Notes: generated by a model not told the origin, from the sequence alone. Positions 1 to 7,430 are shown, numbered from the stretch's first letter. The stretch: 13,126 nucleotides of DNA from CAYMKL01 sp964390805 (GCA_964390805.1 CAYMKL010000173.1:1-13126), one strand, 5' to 3'. A program made the numbers and translations.

Positions 1-53
1 TCGGACTGGACGCTGCCGCCCACCAGCGGCGGACGGGTTACCGGAAACTAAAG

Positions 54-3000
54 TTATTCATCACGTATCTCTATCTCCTCAGCCAAGATAACGCGGTCAT
101 CGCGAACGGGTAGGCCGGCGGCGTCAACGGCAGGCAGACGGTCCACGGTTGCAGGGTCGTAGACGCCCACCGCCAGCCGGTAGTGGCCCGGCAGCACCTC
201 GGCCAGGAAAAGGGTGATCGAATCGCTCACCACTTCCCCCTCCGCCCAACGAGAGGTCGGATAGCGCCCCTCTTGCGGCATGGCATCCCATTGGGTCACG
301 ATGGTCTCGGTGGCTGGATCGAAGAGGTGAACAAAGACCTTGTAGTTCGTCTTCATTTGCTGGAGAGCTTGCCAATAAAGCTTCAGACGTAGCTCTTCGC
401 CCTCTCTAGCCAGGTCGTAGCCCAAGAGCAGCACTTCCCCGCCGAAAGTCACCCCTAGCTCCCTTTGCATCTCCGGCACGGTGAAATGGCACTCCGCTGC
501 TATCACCTCGATGATGCCCACATCGAACTCCCCTGGCTCTTCCTCTGTCAGCGCATCGCTGGGGACAAGTACCAGATGATAGAGGCCAGGCGGCAGGTCG
601 CGGCTCAGGCCCAAGCGGTAATGAGCCAGGACCAGGGCATTGATGGGCCAGCGGGAAGTGGGATACGAGCTGGCGATAGGCTCTCGCCACTCTTGGGCAA
701 CCTTTCCCCCCTCATCTTTCAACCTCAGGAAGCAATTGTAATCCCCTCCCAAAGTGGCTACAGCAGCCCATTTTACTGTCAACGAGAGATTCTCGCCTTG
801 CTCCAGGCAGGTGCGTTCCACATTCGCCTCAGCGATGGCCAACCCCTGGGGGAAGCGATGCCTGATGGGGTACTCTGTCTTTACCGTCGGGCGCGTCAAG
901 GCTACATTCTCCACCTGGAATATGCCGCGAGGTTGCAGAGTCTGCACATCGTAGAGGACCACTTCGAGGGAGTAGTCGCCAGGGGGTGTGCCTTCTGGAA
1001 GGGGGAGCCAGCGGCTATCGTAGACCAGTTCCCCCGGCCGCCAAAGGCTGGTGGGGTAGAAGCCGTAGAGGGGTTGGGTGTCGAAAGAGGCGACGGTGTA
1101 GCCTTCGGCGTCCTTGAGACGGACGGAGGTGCCGTAGTTGGCTGGCACAGGCTGGCCCGCTTGCCAGACCAGGTCGGCGCTTAGAAGCTGGGGGCTCTCT
1201 TGTTGCGTCTCCGCCTCAACCAGAGCAGGGAACAATGAACTGGGGGATTTAACGGACTCTGCTTCCTCGCTCCGCAGGCGGACAGGGCCCAGGCAGAGGA
1301 TGTCCAGCGGTTCCCCACCATCGCTGAGGGCTGGAATCTCTCCTCTAGCATCCCTCAGGCCGACACTGACGAAGTAGAGCCCCCGCACGCTCTCTATGGG
1401 GACCTCAAGGCGATGAACAGTCGTCGCTTCCAATTCTGAGCTTTGAGCTTCGATTGGCGCTGCATCCTGGGCGATAACGTAAGGCACCTGGAAGAGGTGC
1501 GTCGCTGGCAAGACCAGGCGGACAACCGCCTCAAGGGCTGAGTCCTGCCCAATGGTAGATTCTTCCCAGTACAAGGTCACGGTGATTGCCTGGCCAGCTC
1601 TCACCTCTTCTGCGGAGAGCTGGTATCCTTGCAGACGCACCTCGTTTTCGAAGGGTACCCCCTGGGGGTTGTGGTGGGGGTAGGGCGACCGTTTGAATCC
1701 CAGGGTCAAGTCTGAGACGGCACTCTCCGGCGTTGTCCTTGACAGAAGACGTGGAAGAAAGGCCAAGGCGAGGAAAAGGATCAGAGCTATCACAGCCCAT
1801 TTTGCCAATTTTGCTTTGCTCTCGCCGGATCGCCAGATCCGGCGGCTTGCGAGCGGGATCTGGCGCTTTGTCCTGAGCCTTGTCCTGAGTAGCCGTAGGC
1901 GTATCGAAGGGCTGTCGAAGGGAGCCCTTTGGAGCAGAGTGGAAAAAGCCAGCAAACCGACGACGAGAAAGAGGGCCATCAGAGACAGCCCTTCGCCGAA
2001 GGCCCGCAGCGGAGTGCGCTCCAGGCGTAGAATGACCTGGTGGGAGCCCTGGGACACGGCCAGGCCGATGTAACCCAGGCCCTCGACCGGGCTTGTCACC
2101 GCTGGCCGCTCATCAACGTAACCCTGCCAGCCAGGGAAATAGTAGGTGTGGAAGGCCAGCGAAGCTTGGGGAGAAGCAATCTCTACTTGCCAATGCTCCT
2201 CCGTGGGCCCCTGGGCCAGCAGCTTCGCCTCCGAGAGTTCGCCCTGCATTGCCAGCGGGGGCGGCTTCTGGCCATCGTTGAGCAAGACCGCCGAGGTGAA
2301 AGTGCTCGGCTCGACCCAGCGCGGCTGGTATTCGTTGCGGCTGGTGCTGCCCACGTAGGCCGTGAAGTATTCGTATAGAGCTACATGTTCCCTGGTGACC
2401 TCGTCTATGGCCAGGTACTCGACTGGCAAATCGAGCATGGCTGTAGCCAGCAAGGCCAGGCCCAGCGCGCCAGCGATGACGTAGCGCCATGTCATCCTAC
2501 TCGGCAAGCGGGCCAGATAGCCGATAATGAGGCTCGCGGGAAGGGCCTGCACCGCGAGGAGCCGCCAAGGGAACTGTGCAAATGGGAGGAGAGGTATCGC
2601 GTCCCAGAGAGGACGGGATAGGGGGGTGATGAGAAAGGTGACGCAGGCCAGCATCAATAGAAAGAAAGCGCTATTTCGCTCCAGGCGGCGACGCCTCGTC
2701 CACCAAATGAGGATGCTGACAATCCCCACAAGGGCGAGAATGGCTTGTACCGCTCCCACGGCGTAGGGAGATGCCTCTCGATGGTAGTCAAATAGGAGTT
2801 TCCACTGGATGAGGTCCGCGCTGCGGAAGTGGCCACTGTAATTGAGATAGCCGCTGGTCATGCGCTCCAGGTGCACCCATTTCCCCTCCAACAGGGCCGG
2901 CAGCCAGAACCAGGCGCTCAAGGCTAGACCCAGGCCAATGCCGCTGGTGGCATATAGCATATAGCTTATCGCAGGGCTCTTGTTGTTCGTGGACGGTAAG

Positions 3001-3653
3001 CCATAAGCGATAAGCCATAGGCCAACAAAGGGGCTGAAGACCAGGGCGGAGATGTTGTGGCTCAAGATGAGTCCACCATAGGCCAGAGCCAGGAAAGCCG
3101 TGTTTGCAGGAGAGGGCCTGTGGCGCAGTCGCCAGAGAGCCAGGAGGATAAGGGGATAGAAGGCAAAGGCGTAGAACTCTGATAGAGCATCGCCGCGCAC
3201 GTAGACCTGGATCAGGTGAAAGGGGGCGTAGGTGTAGGCCAGGGCGGTCAGGAGAGCGGCTGCCTTTGAGTTCCAGAGGTGTTTAGCTAACAGGTAGGAG
3301 AAGGTCGTGGCGGCGGCAAAACCCAGCACCTGGGTCAGCTTGAGGGACCAGGTGTAGCCGAAGCCCAGCAGGTTGAGAAGACCAGCGACGTAGTAGGGCA
3401 GGGAGGCGTAGAAGTTGAAGAAGGGGTAGCCCAGCCCGTAGGCGGCATCGGGCATCCAGCGAACCGGGAAAACGCCGCCCCGCAGGTTGAGAACCAACTG
3501 GTGCAGGCGCGTTAGCAGGAACGCGCTGTCGCCAGTGTTAACGACCCCAGGGTCCGATAAGATAGGGAGATAAGCAAAAAGGCCCAAGAAGATGGGGGCC
3601 AGCCAAAAGGGCAGGCGCTGCAGGATCGTCTTGGGCCAAGAATTGATCTTCAT
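54..3653 (-). CDS. Giant PTPS-related / YfhO-like (GT-C type) membrane protein with repeated extracytoplasmic modules
   Basis: The protein has 1199 residues. The N-terminal part (about 1-405) is a multi-helix membrane region. It has an acidic residue in the first outer loop (D42 in TGDSAFL) and the segments RWMPDAAYGLGYP and FFNFY, typical of the PTPS-related/YfhO-like GT-C proteins that use polyprenyl-linked sugars. A soluble domain (about 410-555) follows, then a helix near 556-574, a basic repeat-derived linker (about 575-605) and another helix (about 617-636). The C-terminal half holds beta-rich modules. Three carry a YPTS(L/R)W motif near residues 864, 995 and 1131, about 133 residues apart; an earlier module near 640-770 is diverged. 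The last module resembles the C terminus of the GT39 protein in this window. The start is the ATG 57 bases after the preceding gene, with only a weak ribosome site. Residues about 211-235 are encoded by heptamer repeats. The family is fairly sure; substrate and catalytic activity are unknown. Confidence 0.85.
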   Translation of the reverse strand: MKINSWPKTILQRLPFWLAPIFLGLFAYLPILSDPGVVNTGDSAFLLTRLHQLVLNLRGGVFPVRWMPDAAYGLGYPFFNFYASLPYYVAGLLNLLGFGYTWSLKLTQVLGFAAATTFSYLLAKHLWNSKAAALLTALAYTYAPFHLIQVYVRGDALSEFYAFAFYPLILLALWRLRHRPSPANTAFLALAYGGLILSHNISALVFSPFVGLWLIAYGLPSTNNKSPAISYMLYATSGIGLGLALSAWFWLPALLEGKWVHLERMTSGYLNYSGHFRSADLIQWKLLFDYHREASPYAVGAVQAILALVGIVSILIWWTRRRRLERNSAFFLLMLACVTFLITPLSRPLWDAIPLLPFAQFPWRLLAVQALPASLIIGYLARLPSRMTWRYVIAGALGLALLATAMLDLPVEYLAIDEVTREHVALYEYFTAYVGSTSRNEYQPRWVEPSTFTSAVLLNDGQKPPPLAMQGELSEAKLLAQGPTEEHWQVEIASPQASLAFHTYYFPGWQGYVDERPAVTSPVEGLGYIGLAVSQGSHQVILRLERTPLRAFGEGLSLMALFLVVGLLAFSTLLQRAPFDSPSIRLRLLRTRLRTKRQIPLASRRIWRSGESKAKLAKWAVIALILFLALAFLPRLLSRTTPESAVSDLTLGFKRSPYPHHNPQGVPFENEVRLQGYQLSAEEVRAGQAITVTLYWEESTIGQDSALEAVVRLVLPATHLFQVPYVIAQDAAPIEAQSSELEATTVHRLEVPIESVRGLYFVSVGLRDARGEIPALSDGGEPLDILCLGPVRLRSEEAESVKSPSSLFPALVEAETQQESPQLLSADLVWQAGQPVPANYGTSVRLKDAEGYTVASFDTQPLYGFYPTSLWRPGELVYDSRWLPLPEGTPPGDYSLEVVLYDVQTLQPRGIFQVENVALTRPTVKTEYPIRHRFPQGLAIAEANVERTCLEQGENLSLTVKWAAVATLGGDYNCFLRLKDEGGKVAQEWREPIASSYPTSRWPINALVLAHYRLGLSRDLPPGLYHLVLVPSDALTEEEPGEFDVGIIEVIAAECHFTVPEMQRELGVTFGGEVLLLGYDLAREGEELRLKLYWQALQQMKTNYKVFVHLFDPATETIVTQWDAMPQEGRYPTSRWAEGEVVSDSITLFLAEVLPGHYRLAVGVYDPATVDRLPAVDAAGLPVRDDRVILAEEIEIRDE
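1831..1925. repeat. Composite palindromic insertion inside the 1199-residue protein gene
   Basis: This contains a perfect inverted repeat, CGCCAGATCC (1831-1840) with GGATCTGGCG (1856-1865). It is followed by a palindromic element that reads as one copy nested in another: TTGTCCTGAGC, then CTTGTCCTGAG...TATCGAAGGG, then CTGTCGAAGGG. The TCCTGAG...TCGAAGG core is the reverse orientation of the cores at 6598-6663 and 9703-9724. The stretch is fully translated as a basic linker (FDSPSIRLRLLRTRLRTK and onward) between two membrane helices. Confidence 0.8.
2950..3022. repeat. Heptamer repeat cluster inside the 1199-residue protein gene
   Basis: Two seven-base-period runs are present. One is GCATATA GCATATA GCTTATC GCAGGGC (2950-2977). 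The other is GGTAAGC CATAAGC GATAAGC CATAGGC (2995-3022). GCTTATCGC (2964-2972) and GCGATAAGC (3007-3015) are exact reverse complements, so the two runs can pair. The region is translated as the end of one membrane helix, a short loop and the start of the next (IAYGLPSTNNKSPAISYMLY). Confidence 0.8.
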
Positions 3654-3710
3654 CTCTGTTTCTTTCGCCTCGGTCAGAGACCCTCGGCGATCAAAGGTCG
3701 CAAACAGCCA

Positions 3711-5126
3711 CTATCCTCTCTTCCTCAGGATATTGAACACCAGAGCTATCGCCGCTGCGAGGACGATCACTATGACGCCGCTGACCTGATACAGATTAGC
3801 ACTCAGCTTAGAGATCAGTGGCTCTGGTGTAGGAGTTGGGATGGGAGCGAGTATAGACGTGGGCACCGGTGTGGACGTCGGCACGGGGGTGGGCTGCAGG
3901 TTGTTGCCGAATTCGATCTGCATGGCGGCGCCGCCGGCGATGACTACTCCCCAATCATCGCCCGTAGTGGAGTTATAGCCAGGAGGGTTTTCCTCATAGA
4001 GGAAATAGTTGCCCGGCCTCAAGTCCATGAAACAGTAGGGTTCGTTGATGCCGTCGGTGATGTAGCTGTCCAAGGTCTGCCGGCCATCGGAGACAGTCAA
4101 CATTGCCCCAGGCAGGAGCTCCTCATCTGGATCGCGCATTTTGTTGCCGTTGCGGTCGTGATAAGCCAGTACGCAGATGTCCCCGCTGGCTGGCGTTGGG
4201 GTTGCTGTAGAGGTTGGCGTATTGGTTGGCGTGGAGGTGTTGGTTGGCGTTGGGGTGTCAGTTGGCGTTGGGGTGTCAGTTGGCGTTGGGGTGTCAGTTG
4301 ACGTTGGCGTAGGGGTATGGGTCGCCGTTGGGAGGGGAGTGTTGGTCGGCACTGGCGTGTTGGTCGGCACTGGTGTGTTGGTCGGCACTGGTGTGTTGGT
4401 CGGCACTGGTGTGTTGGTCGGCACTGGTGTGTTGGTTGGCGGCCGTGGTGTGGGAGTAGGGGCGATGGCGGTCACGACAGCATCATCCCAGTAGGAATCG
4501 TTGAACTTCACCCGGAATTGTGGCGCGCCTTTGGTGAAGACGGTGATCTTGTCGGCCTGGGCCACGGTGGAAACACTGAGGTTGACCCACTGGTTACACG
4601 ACATTACTGAATCTGACCAGACGATGTTGCCGGAATTCCCATCGTTACCGCCGTGAGGGTCAATGCCTGCTGAAACCGCGTAGTTGCCGAAGCCTTCACA
4701 TTCATCTGGGTCCGGTTCTGTGCTGCTCCAGACCTGTACCCAAATGGAAAAGGTGACTACGCTGCCCCTAGCCACTGCCACCTGTTGATAGATGCCGGCA
4801 ATGTGGGTGGAGTAGGTGTTGAAGTACTTTTGGGAGAAACGGCCTGAGTGCACACGCCGCATCGTAAAGACCCAAGCGTCCTCTGGCTTGTATTCGGGTC
4901 GCACAAAGTAGCCCTTGCTGGTTTGATCTTCAGCACCCTGAATCCACCATGCTTCCCACCCGTTGGCTACGGTTACCTCTCCAGCTCCTCGCTCGCTGAA
5001 GCCTTCCTCGAAGCCGGCGTTCTTTAGCAGATTGCCCCCTTGGGCGGGCGGAGCAGCCGAGGCTCCCAGGGGCACAAGGATCAATAATACTACTAACAGA
5101 GTTGTTACAGGGCGACAGAATCGCAT
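3711..5126 (-). CDS. Secreted, membrane-anchored surface protein with Thr/Pro stalks and an SdrD B-like domain
   Basis: From the ATG at 5126 the protein has 471 residues. A signal peptide comes first (MRFCRP, then a hydrophobic core ending ASAAPPAQ). A carbohydrate-binding-like beta-sandwich follows (about 30-220, starting NLLKNAGFEEG). Next is a stalk (about 223-312) of PTNTPV and PTPTDT repeats with more than 35 threonines. Then comes an SdrD B-like domain (about 313-408) with the calcium-type loop DRNGNKMRDPDE, a second short Pro/Thr stalk, a membrane helix (about 446-465) and the basic tail RKRG. No LPXTG motif is present. The start was chosen because AGGAGG lies seven bases upstream (5134-5139) and because it places the signal peptide at the N terminus. 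A longer frame from 5189 overlaps the upstream stop codon as ATGA and would add 21 residues. It probably sits at the cell surface; its ligand is unknown. Confidence 0.85.
   Translation of the reverse strand: MRFCRPVTTLLVVLLILVPLGASAAPPAQGGNLLKNAGFEEGFSERGAGEVTVANGWEAWWIQGAEDQTSKGYFVRPEYKPEDAWVFTMRRVHSGRFSQKYFNTYSTHIAGIYQQVAVARGSVVTFSIWVQVWSSTEPDPDECEGFGNYAVSAGIDPHGGNDGNSGNIVWSDSVMSCNQWVNLSVSTVAQADKITVFTKGAPQFRVKFNDSYWDDAVVTAIAPTPTPRPPTNTPVPTNTPVPTNTPVPTNTPVPTNTPVPTNTPLPTATHTPTPTSTDTPTPTDTPTPTDTPTPTNTSTPTNTPTSTATPTPASGDICVLAYHDRNGNKMRDPDEELLPGAMLTVSDGRQTLDSYITDGINEPYCFMDLRPGNYFLYEENPPGYNSTTGDDWGVVIAGGAAMQIEFGNNLQPTPVPTSTPVPTSILAPIPTPTPEPLISKLSANLYQVSGVIVIVLAAAIALVFNILRKRG
4243..4296 (-). repeat. 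18-bp tandem repeat, three copies, in the Thr/Pro stalk
   Basis: Three identical consecutive copies of an 18-bp unit (GTTGGCGTTGGGGTGTCA on the plus strand) encode the repeated PTPTDT hexapeptide of the stalk. A diverged copy follows at 4297. The unit length is a multiple of three, so gain or loss of a copy keeps the frame. Confidence 0.95.
4341..4430 (-). repeat. 18-bp tandem repeat, five copies, in the Thr/Pro stalk
   Basis: Five consecutive copies of an 18-bp unit (GTTGGTCGGCACTGGTGT on the plus strand) are present. Four are identical and the first has one change. They encode PTNTPV repeats. Near-identity at the DNA level suggests recent expansion, and stalk length may vary between strains. 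Confidence 0.95.
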
Positions 5127-5133
5127 TCGCTTT

Positions 5134-5139
5134 CCTCCT
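5134..5139 (-). promoter_or_regulatory. Strong Shine-Dalgarno site deciding the start of the secreted protein
   Basis: AGGAGG on the minus strand lies seven bases before the ATG at 5124-5126. This favours that start over the upstream ATG at 5187-5189, which lacks a comparable site. Confidence 0.85.
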
Positions 5140-5150
5140 GTGATTTTTAG

Positions 5151-5180
5151 CCTCTGGCGCAAGGTTTGTGGCGCCAGAGG
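5151..5180 (-). repeat. Perfect 10-bp inverted repeat between the GT39 gene and the secreted-protein gene
   Basis: CCTCTGGCGC (5151-5160) and GCGCCAGAGG (5171-5180) are exact reverse complements around a 10-base loop. In minus-strand RNA the hairpin forms just after the GT39 stop codon and ends 11 bases before the AGGAGG of the next gene. The bases after the stem are CTAAAAATC, so there is no U-run and it does not look like an intrinsic terminator. It may protect or process the mRNA, or set the relative expression of the two genes. Confidence 0.85.
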
Positions 5181-5185
5181 CGGGA

Positions 5186-7270
5186 TCATTCAATGATCAG
5201 ATGGTCACTTACTGGTTGGCTGGCTTCATCAAGGACCTGTAGCCGGTCCAGGGTCTCCAGTTGATAGAAGCCAACTATTAGTTTGTGCCTGCCCGGATCG
5301 TACGGCTCGGGCATGGCCAAGGTGTGCTCGTCGTCAACGATGTCTCCCACGCGCCACAAGCTGGTGGGATAATAACCTCCGGCAGGAAACGAATCGTCCT
5401 GGTCGAGGATGGCGTCGCCCCGCGTCAGGTGGACGAAGATGGTATAATCTTCCTCGATCTCCGCCTCAGCTCGCCACAGCAGGCTCAGCCGCAGTTCTTG
5501 TGGCGAGGCAACGGTGAGCTGATGGCGAACCAGGGTCAAGCCCTTCTCGAAGCGGGCCTCTGCCTCTCCGGAAGGGATGGTCGCGGGAGTGGCCGTGAAG
5601 GTAATGTACAACAAACGAGCTTCTTTTTCAAGGTCCCCTCGCTCCAGGGAGCCCTCCTGGACGGAGATGGTCGAGCCAATGGGCAAAAGTGTCAGGTACT
5701 GGTTGTACTCCTCGTAGGGCCAGAGAATGAGCATGACCTCGGTTTCGGTACGCCTTCCGCTACTCAACCCAAGGTCCGAGGAAATCTGGGGAAGTTTACC
5801 ACCTTCTCCCAGGATAGTCAAGTTCGGCGAAGTAGGCACCAGAAAGCGCACCGATGCCCAATCTTGCCAGAGGCGGTCGGCAATGTAGAGATGACGCCCC
5901 GGCGACGGCGGGTTCCCTCTGGCCCCAAGTCCCGTCCCATCCCAGCCGGTACCCAAGAATCGGTTGGCTCGAGTCGCCAGGTCCACCGCCGCCGCCTCAA
6001 AATTGTAGCTCAAGTATTGGCTGGCCGCATGATGTCCAAAGTAGTCAATGGTCGTGTCGCCCAGGCCAAAGATCAGACCCAGCGCCACCGCACCAACGGC
6101 AACCAGGGTGTTGGTCCTCTTTTCCAGAAAGTGCCACAAGGAATCCAACCCTATGGCGGGCACCACAAATGCTACCGGCAGAATGCCCACGCTTCGCAGG
6201 AAGTGCGGCGCACCCTCAGCCAGTATGGTGGGCAAGAGCATGACCGCCAGCCAGATGAGGACAAAGGCGTGCTCAGCTCCCTGGCGGAAGCGCTTGAGGC
6301 ACAGGATCAACCCCAGCAGGAAGAAGGCGCTCAGAAGCGGATCGAAGACCGGGCGCAAGGGCACGTTGTGGCGTGGGATGAAATCGCCCTGATTGGTGAA
6401 CATCAGCAGCGTGTTGCCCACATGCCGGAGGAGCGTCCCCCAGAAGTCACCTTCGTTAATCGTCAGATTGAATATGGAAACCTGTCCCACACGGCCAAGA
6501 AAGGCATCCCCATGCGTGGCCACATAAGCTATCAATGGAGTCAGAACCACCAGAGCAGCCAGCACAAAGGTCAAAGCCCCTCGTCTCCATTTTCCAACCC
6601 TTCGGCTAAGCTCAGGGCAGTTCTCCAACCCTTCGGCTGTAAGCGAAGCGACGCTCAGGGCAGGCCTCCAACTTCCAACAACGAGATACAATCCGAAGGC
6701 GGCCAGGGCCACGATGGTGAACCGTGCCGCCAGATAAGTATAGAAGGTCAGCCCGTAGAGCAAACCCCCCGCCAGGAAATGGCGTCTGTTGCCATCCTTC
6801 AGACCGAGCCACAGTTGCCAGAGGGCCAGGGCCACCAAGAGGGGCATAGCCACGGCGCGGAAGCCGATGCGGCTCAGGTTGACGTGCCACAGGGTCAGGC
6901 CCGTGATGGCGGCGGCCAGCAGCCCGATGCGCCGGTTGAACATGGCTTTGGTCAAAAGATAGGTGGCGGGAATTGTCAAAGTGCCAAGCAAGGCGGCCAC
7001 GATCCGTATCGCCCCTGGGCTCCGGCCCAGGAGGGCCACGGATAGAGCTACCAGGTAAATAAACAACGGCTCGCGGCCGTTGTTTGCCTCAAAGAAAACC
7101 GGCCTTTCGCCTTCTAAAACGCCAAGGGCATCCAGGCCGTTGAAAGCTTCGTCGTGATAGAGTCCAGGTGGTATGCTTCCGAGAGCCCAGAAACGCAGCG
7201 CCGCTGCTATGGCTACTACCAATAGCAAAGGCACCCATTCAATCAAAAACTGACGCCTTGGTCTCTCCAA
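5186..7270 (-). CDS. GT39 family (PMT/ArnT-like) membrane glycosyltransferase with C-terminal YPTS-W module
   Basis: An integral membrane glycosyltransferase of the GT-C fold, expected to transfer a sugar from a polyprenyl-phosphate donor outside the membrane. The first loop has the family's acidic pair (HDEAFNGLDAL, D40/E41 from the start used here), followed by GREPLFIYL and many hydrophobic helices to about residue 400. The soluble C terminus ends in a beta-rich module with YPTSLWRVGDIV (near 632) that matches the modules of the 1199-residue protein. The frame is open up to a TTG at 7321, but that TTG lies inside the promoter described below. The TTG at 7270 is downstream of the predicted transcript start, has AAGGG about ten bases before it, and gives 694 residues; the long form would have 711. 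Residues about 200-228 are repeat-derived. Specificity, protein or lipid-linked glycan, cannot be read from sequence. Confidence 0.87.
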   Translation of the reverse strand: MERPRRQFLIEWVPLLLVVAIAAALRFWALGSIPPGLYHDEAFNGLDALGVLEGERPVFFEANNGREPLFIYLVALSVALLGRSPGAIRIVAALLGTLTIPATYLLTKAMFNRRIGLLAAAITGLTLWHVNLSRIGFRAVAMPLLVALALWQLWLGLKDGNRRHFLAGGLLYGLTFYTYLAARFTIVALAAFGLYLVVGSWRPALSVASLTAEGLENCPELSRRVGKWRRGALTFVLAALVVLTPLIAYVATHGDAFLGRVGQVSIFNLTINEGDFWGTLLRHVGNTLLMFTNQGDFIPRHNVPLRPVFDPLLSAFFLLGLILCLKRFRQGAEHAFVLIWLAVMLLPTILAEGAPHFLRSVGILPVAFVVPAIGLDSLWHFLEKRTNTLVAVGAVALGLIFGLGDTTIDYFGHHAASQYLSYNFEAAAVDLATRANRFLGTGWDGTGLGARGNPPSPGRHLYIADRLWQDWASVRFLVPTSPNLTILGEGGKLPQISSDLGLSSGRRTETEVMLILWPYEEYNQYLTLLPIGSTISVQEGSLERGDLEKEARLLYITFTATPATIPSGEAEARFEKGLTLVRHQLTVASPQELRLSLLWRAEAEIEEDYTIFVHLTRGDAILDQDDSFPAGGYYPTSLWRVGDIVDDEHTLAMPEPYDPGRHKLIVGFYQLETLDRLQVLDEASQPVSDHLIIE
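6593..6680. repeat. Two palindromic-core copies framed by TCCAAC heptamers inside the GT39 gene
   Basis: TCCAACCCTTCGGCT occurs at 6593-6607 and 6624-6638, and each copy is followed by GCTCAGGGCAG (6610-6620 and 6653-6663). The second copy has an extra GTAAGCGAAGCGAC in its middle. The run ends in CTCCAAC TTCCAAC. So the sequence is heptamer, core, heptamer, core, heptamers. It is translated in frame as a loop (ALSVASLTAEGLENCPELSR) between membrane helices. Confidence 0.85.
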
Positions 7271-7309
7271 GCTCTGCCAACCCTTACCCTGATTCGCCCA
7301 CAGGTGTAG

Positions 7310-7337
7310 ATTATAGCACAAGGCATGAAAATGTCAA
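7310..7337 (-). promoter_or_regulatory. Consensus sigma-70-type promoter for the minus-strand operon
   Basis: On the minus strand TTGACA (7332-7337) and TATAAT (7310-7315) are separated by 16 bases. Both boxes match the consensus exactly. Transcription would begin near 7303, leaving a leader of about 33 bases before the TTG start at 7270. Predicted from sequence only. Confidence 0.8.
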
Positions 7338-7361
7338 CCAGGGGCTCCGCCGGGAGGCTCT

Positions 7362-7390
7362 TTGCTTTTTGCCCGTCGGTAGGTTATAAT
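7362..7390 (+). promoter_or_regulatory. Sigma-70-type promoter for the first plus-strand GT4 gene
   Basis: TTGCTT (7362-7367) and TATAAT (7385-7390) are separated by 17 bases. The predicted transcript start is near 7397, about 34 bases before the TTG start codon. It stands back to back with the minus-strand promoter, with only 24 bases between the two -35 boxes. Confidence 0.75.
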
Positions 7391-7430
7391 GTAGGTAGGT
7401 CACGCAGATGAGACTGAAAGGGGCAGCGAT

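Noticed and set aside
16..32. Small inverted repeat CCGCC/GGCGG downstream of the 1199-residue protein gene
   Set aside because: The stem is only five base pairs, lacks a T-run and lies at the window edge.
4243..4430. Regular repeats that could suggest a CRISPR array
   Set aside because: The units are 18 bp, directly adjacent, have no spacers and encode Thr/Pro peptides in the frame of the gene.
5151..5180. Intrinsic terminator after the GT39 gene
   Set aside because: The stem is strong, but the bases following it on the transcribed strand contain no U-run, and the next gene has no visible promoter of its own.
5285..7045. A long plus-strand open frame (586 codons) opposite the GT39 gene
   Set aside because: Its translation is rich in Gln, Gly and Arg without domain structure or a hydrophobic pattern, while the minus frame has clear GT39 motifs. 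Open antisense frames are common in GC-rich DNA with biased codons.
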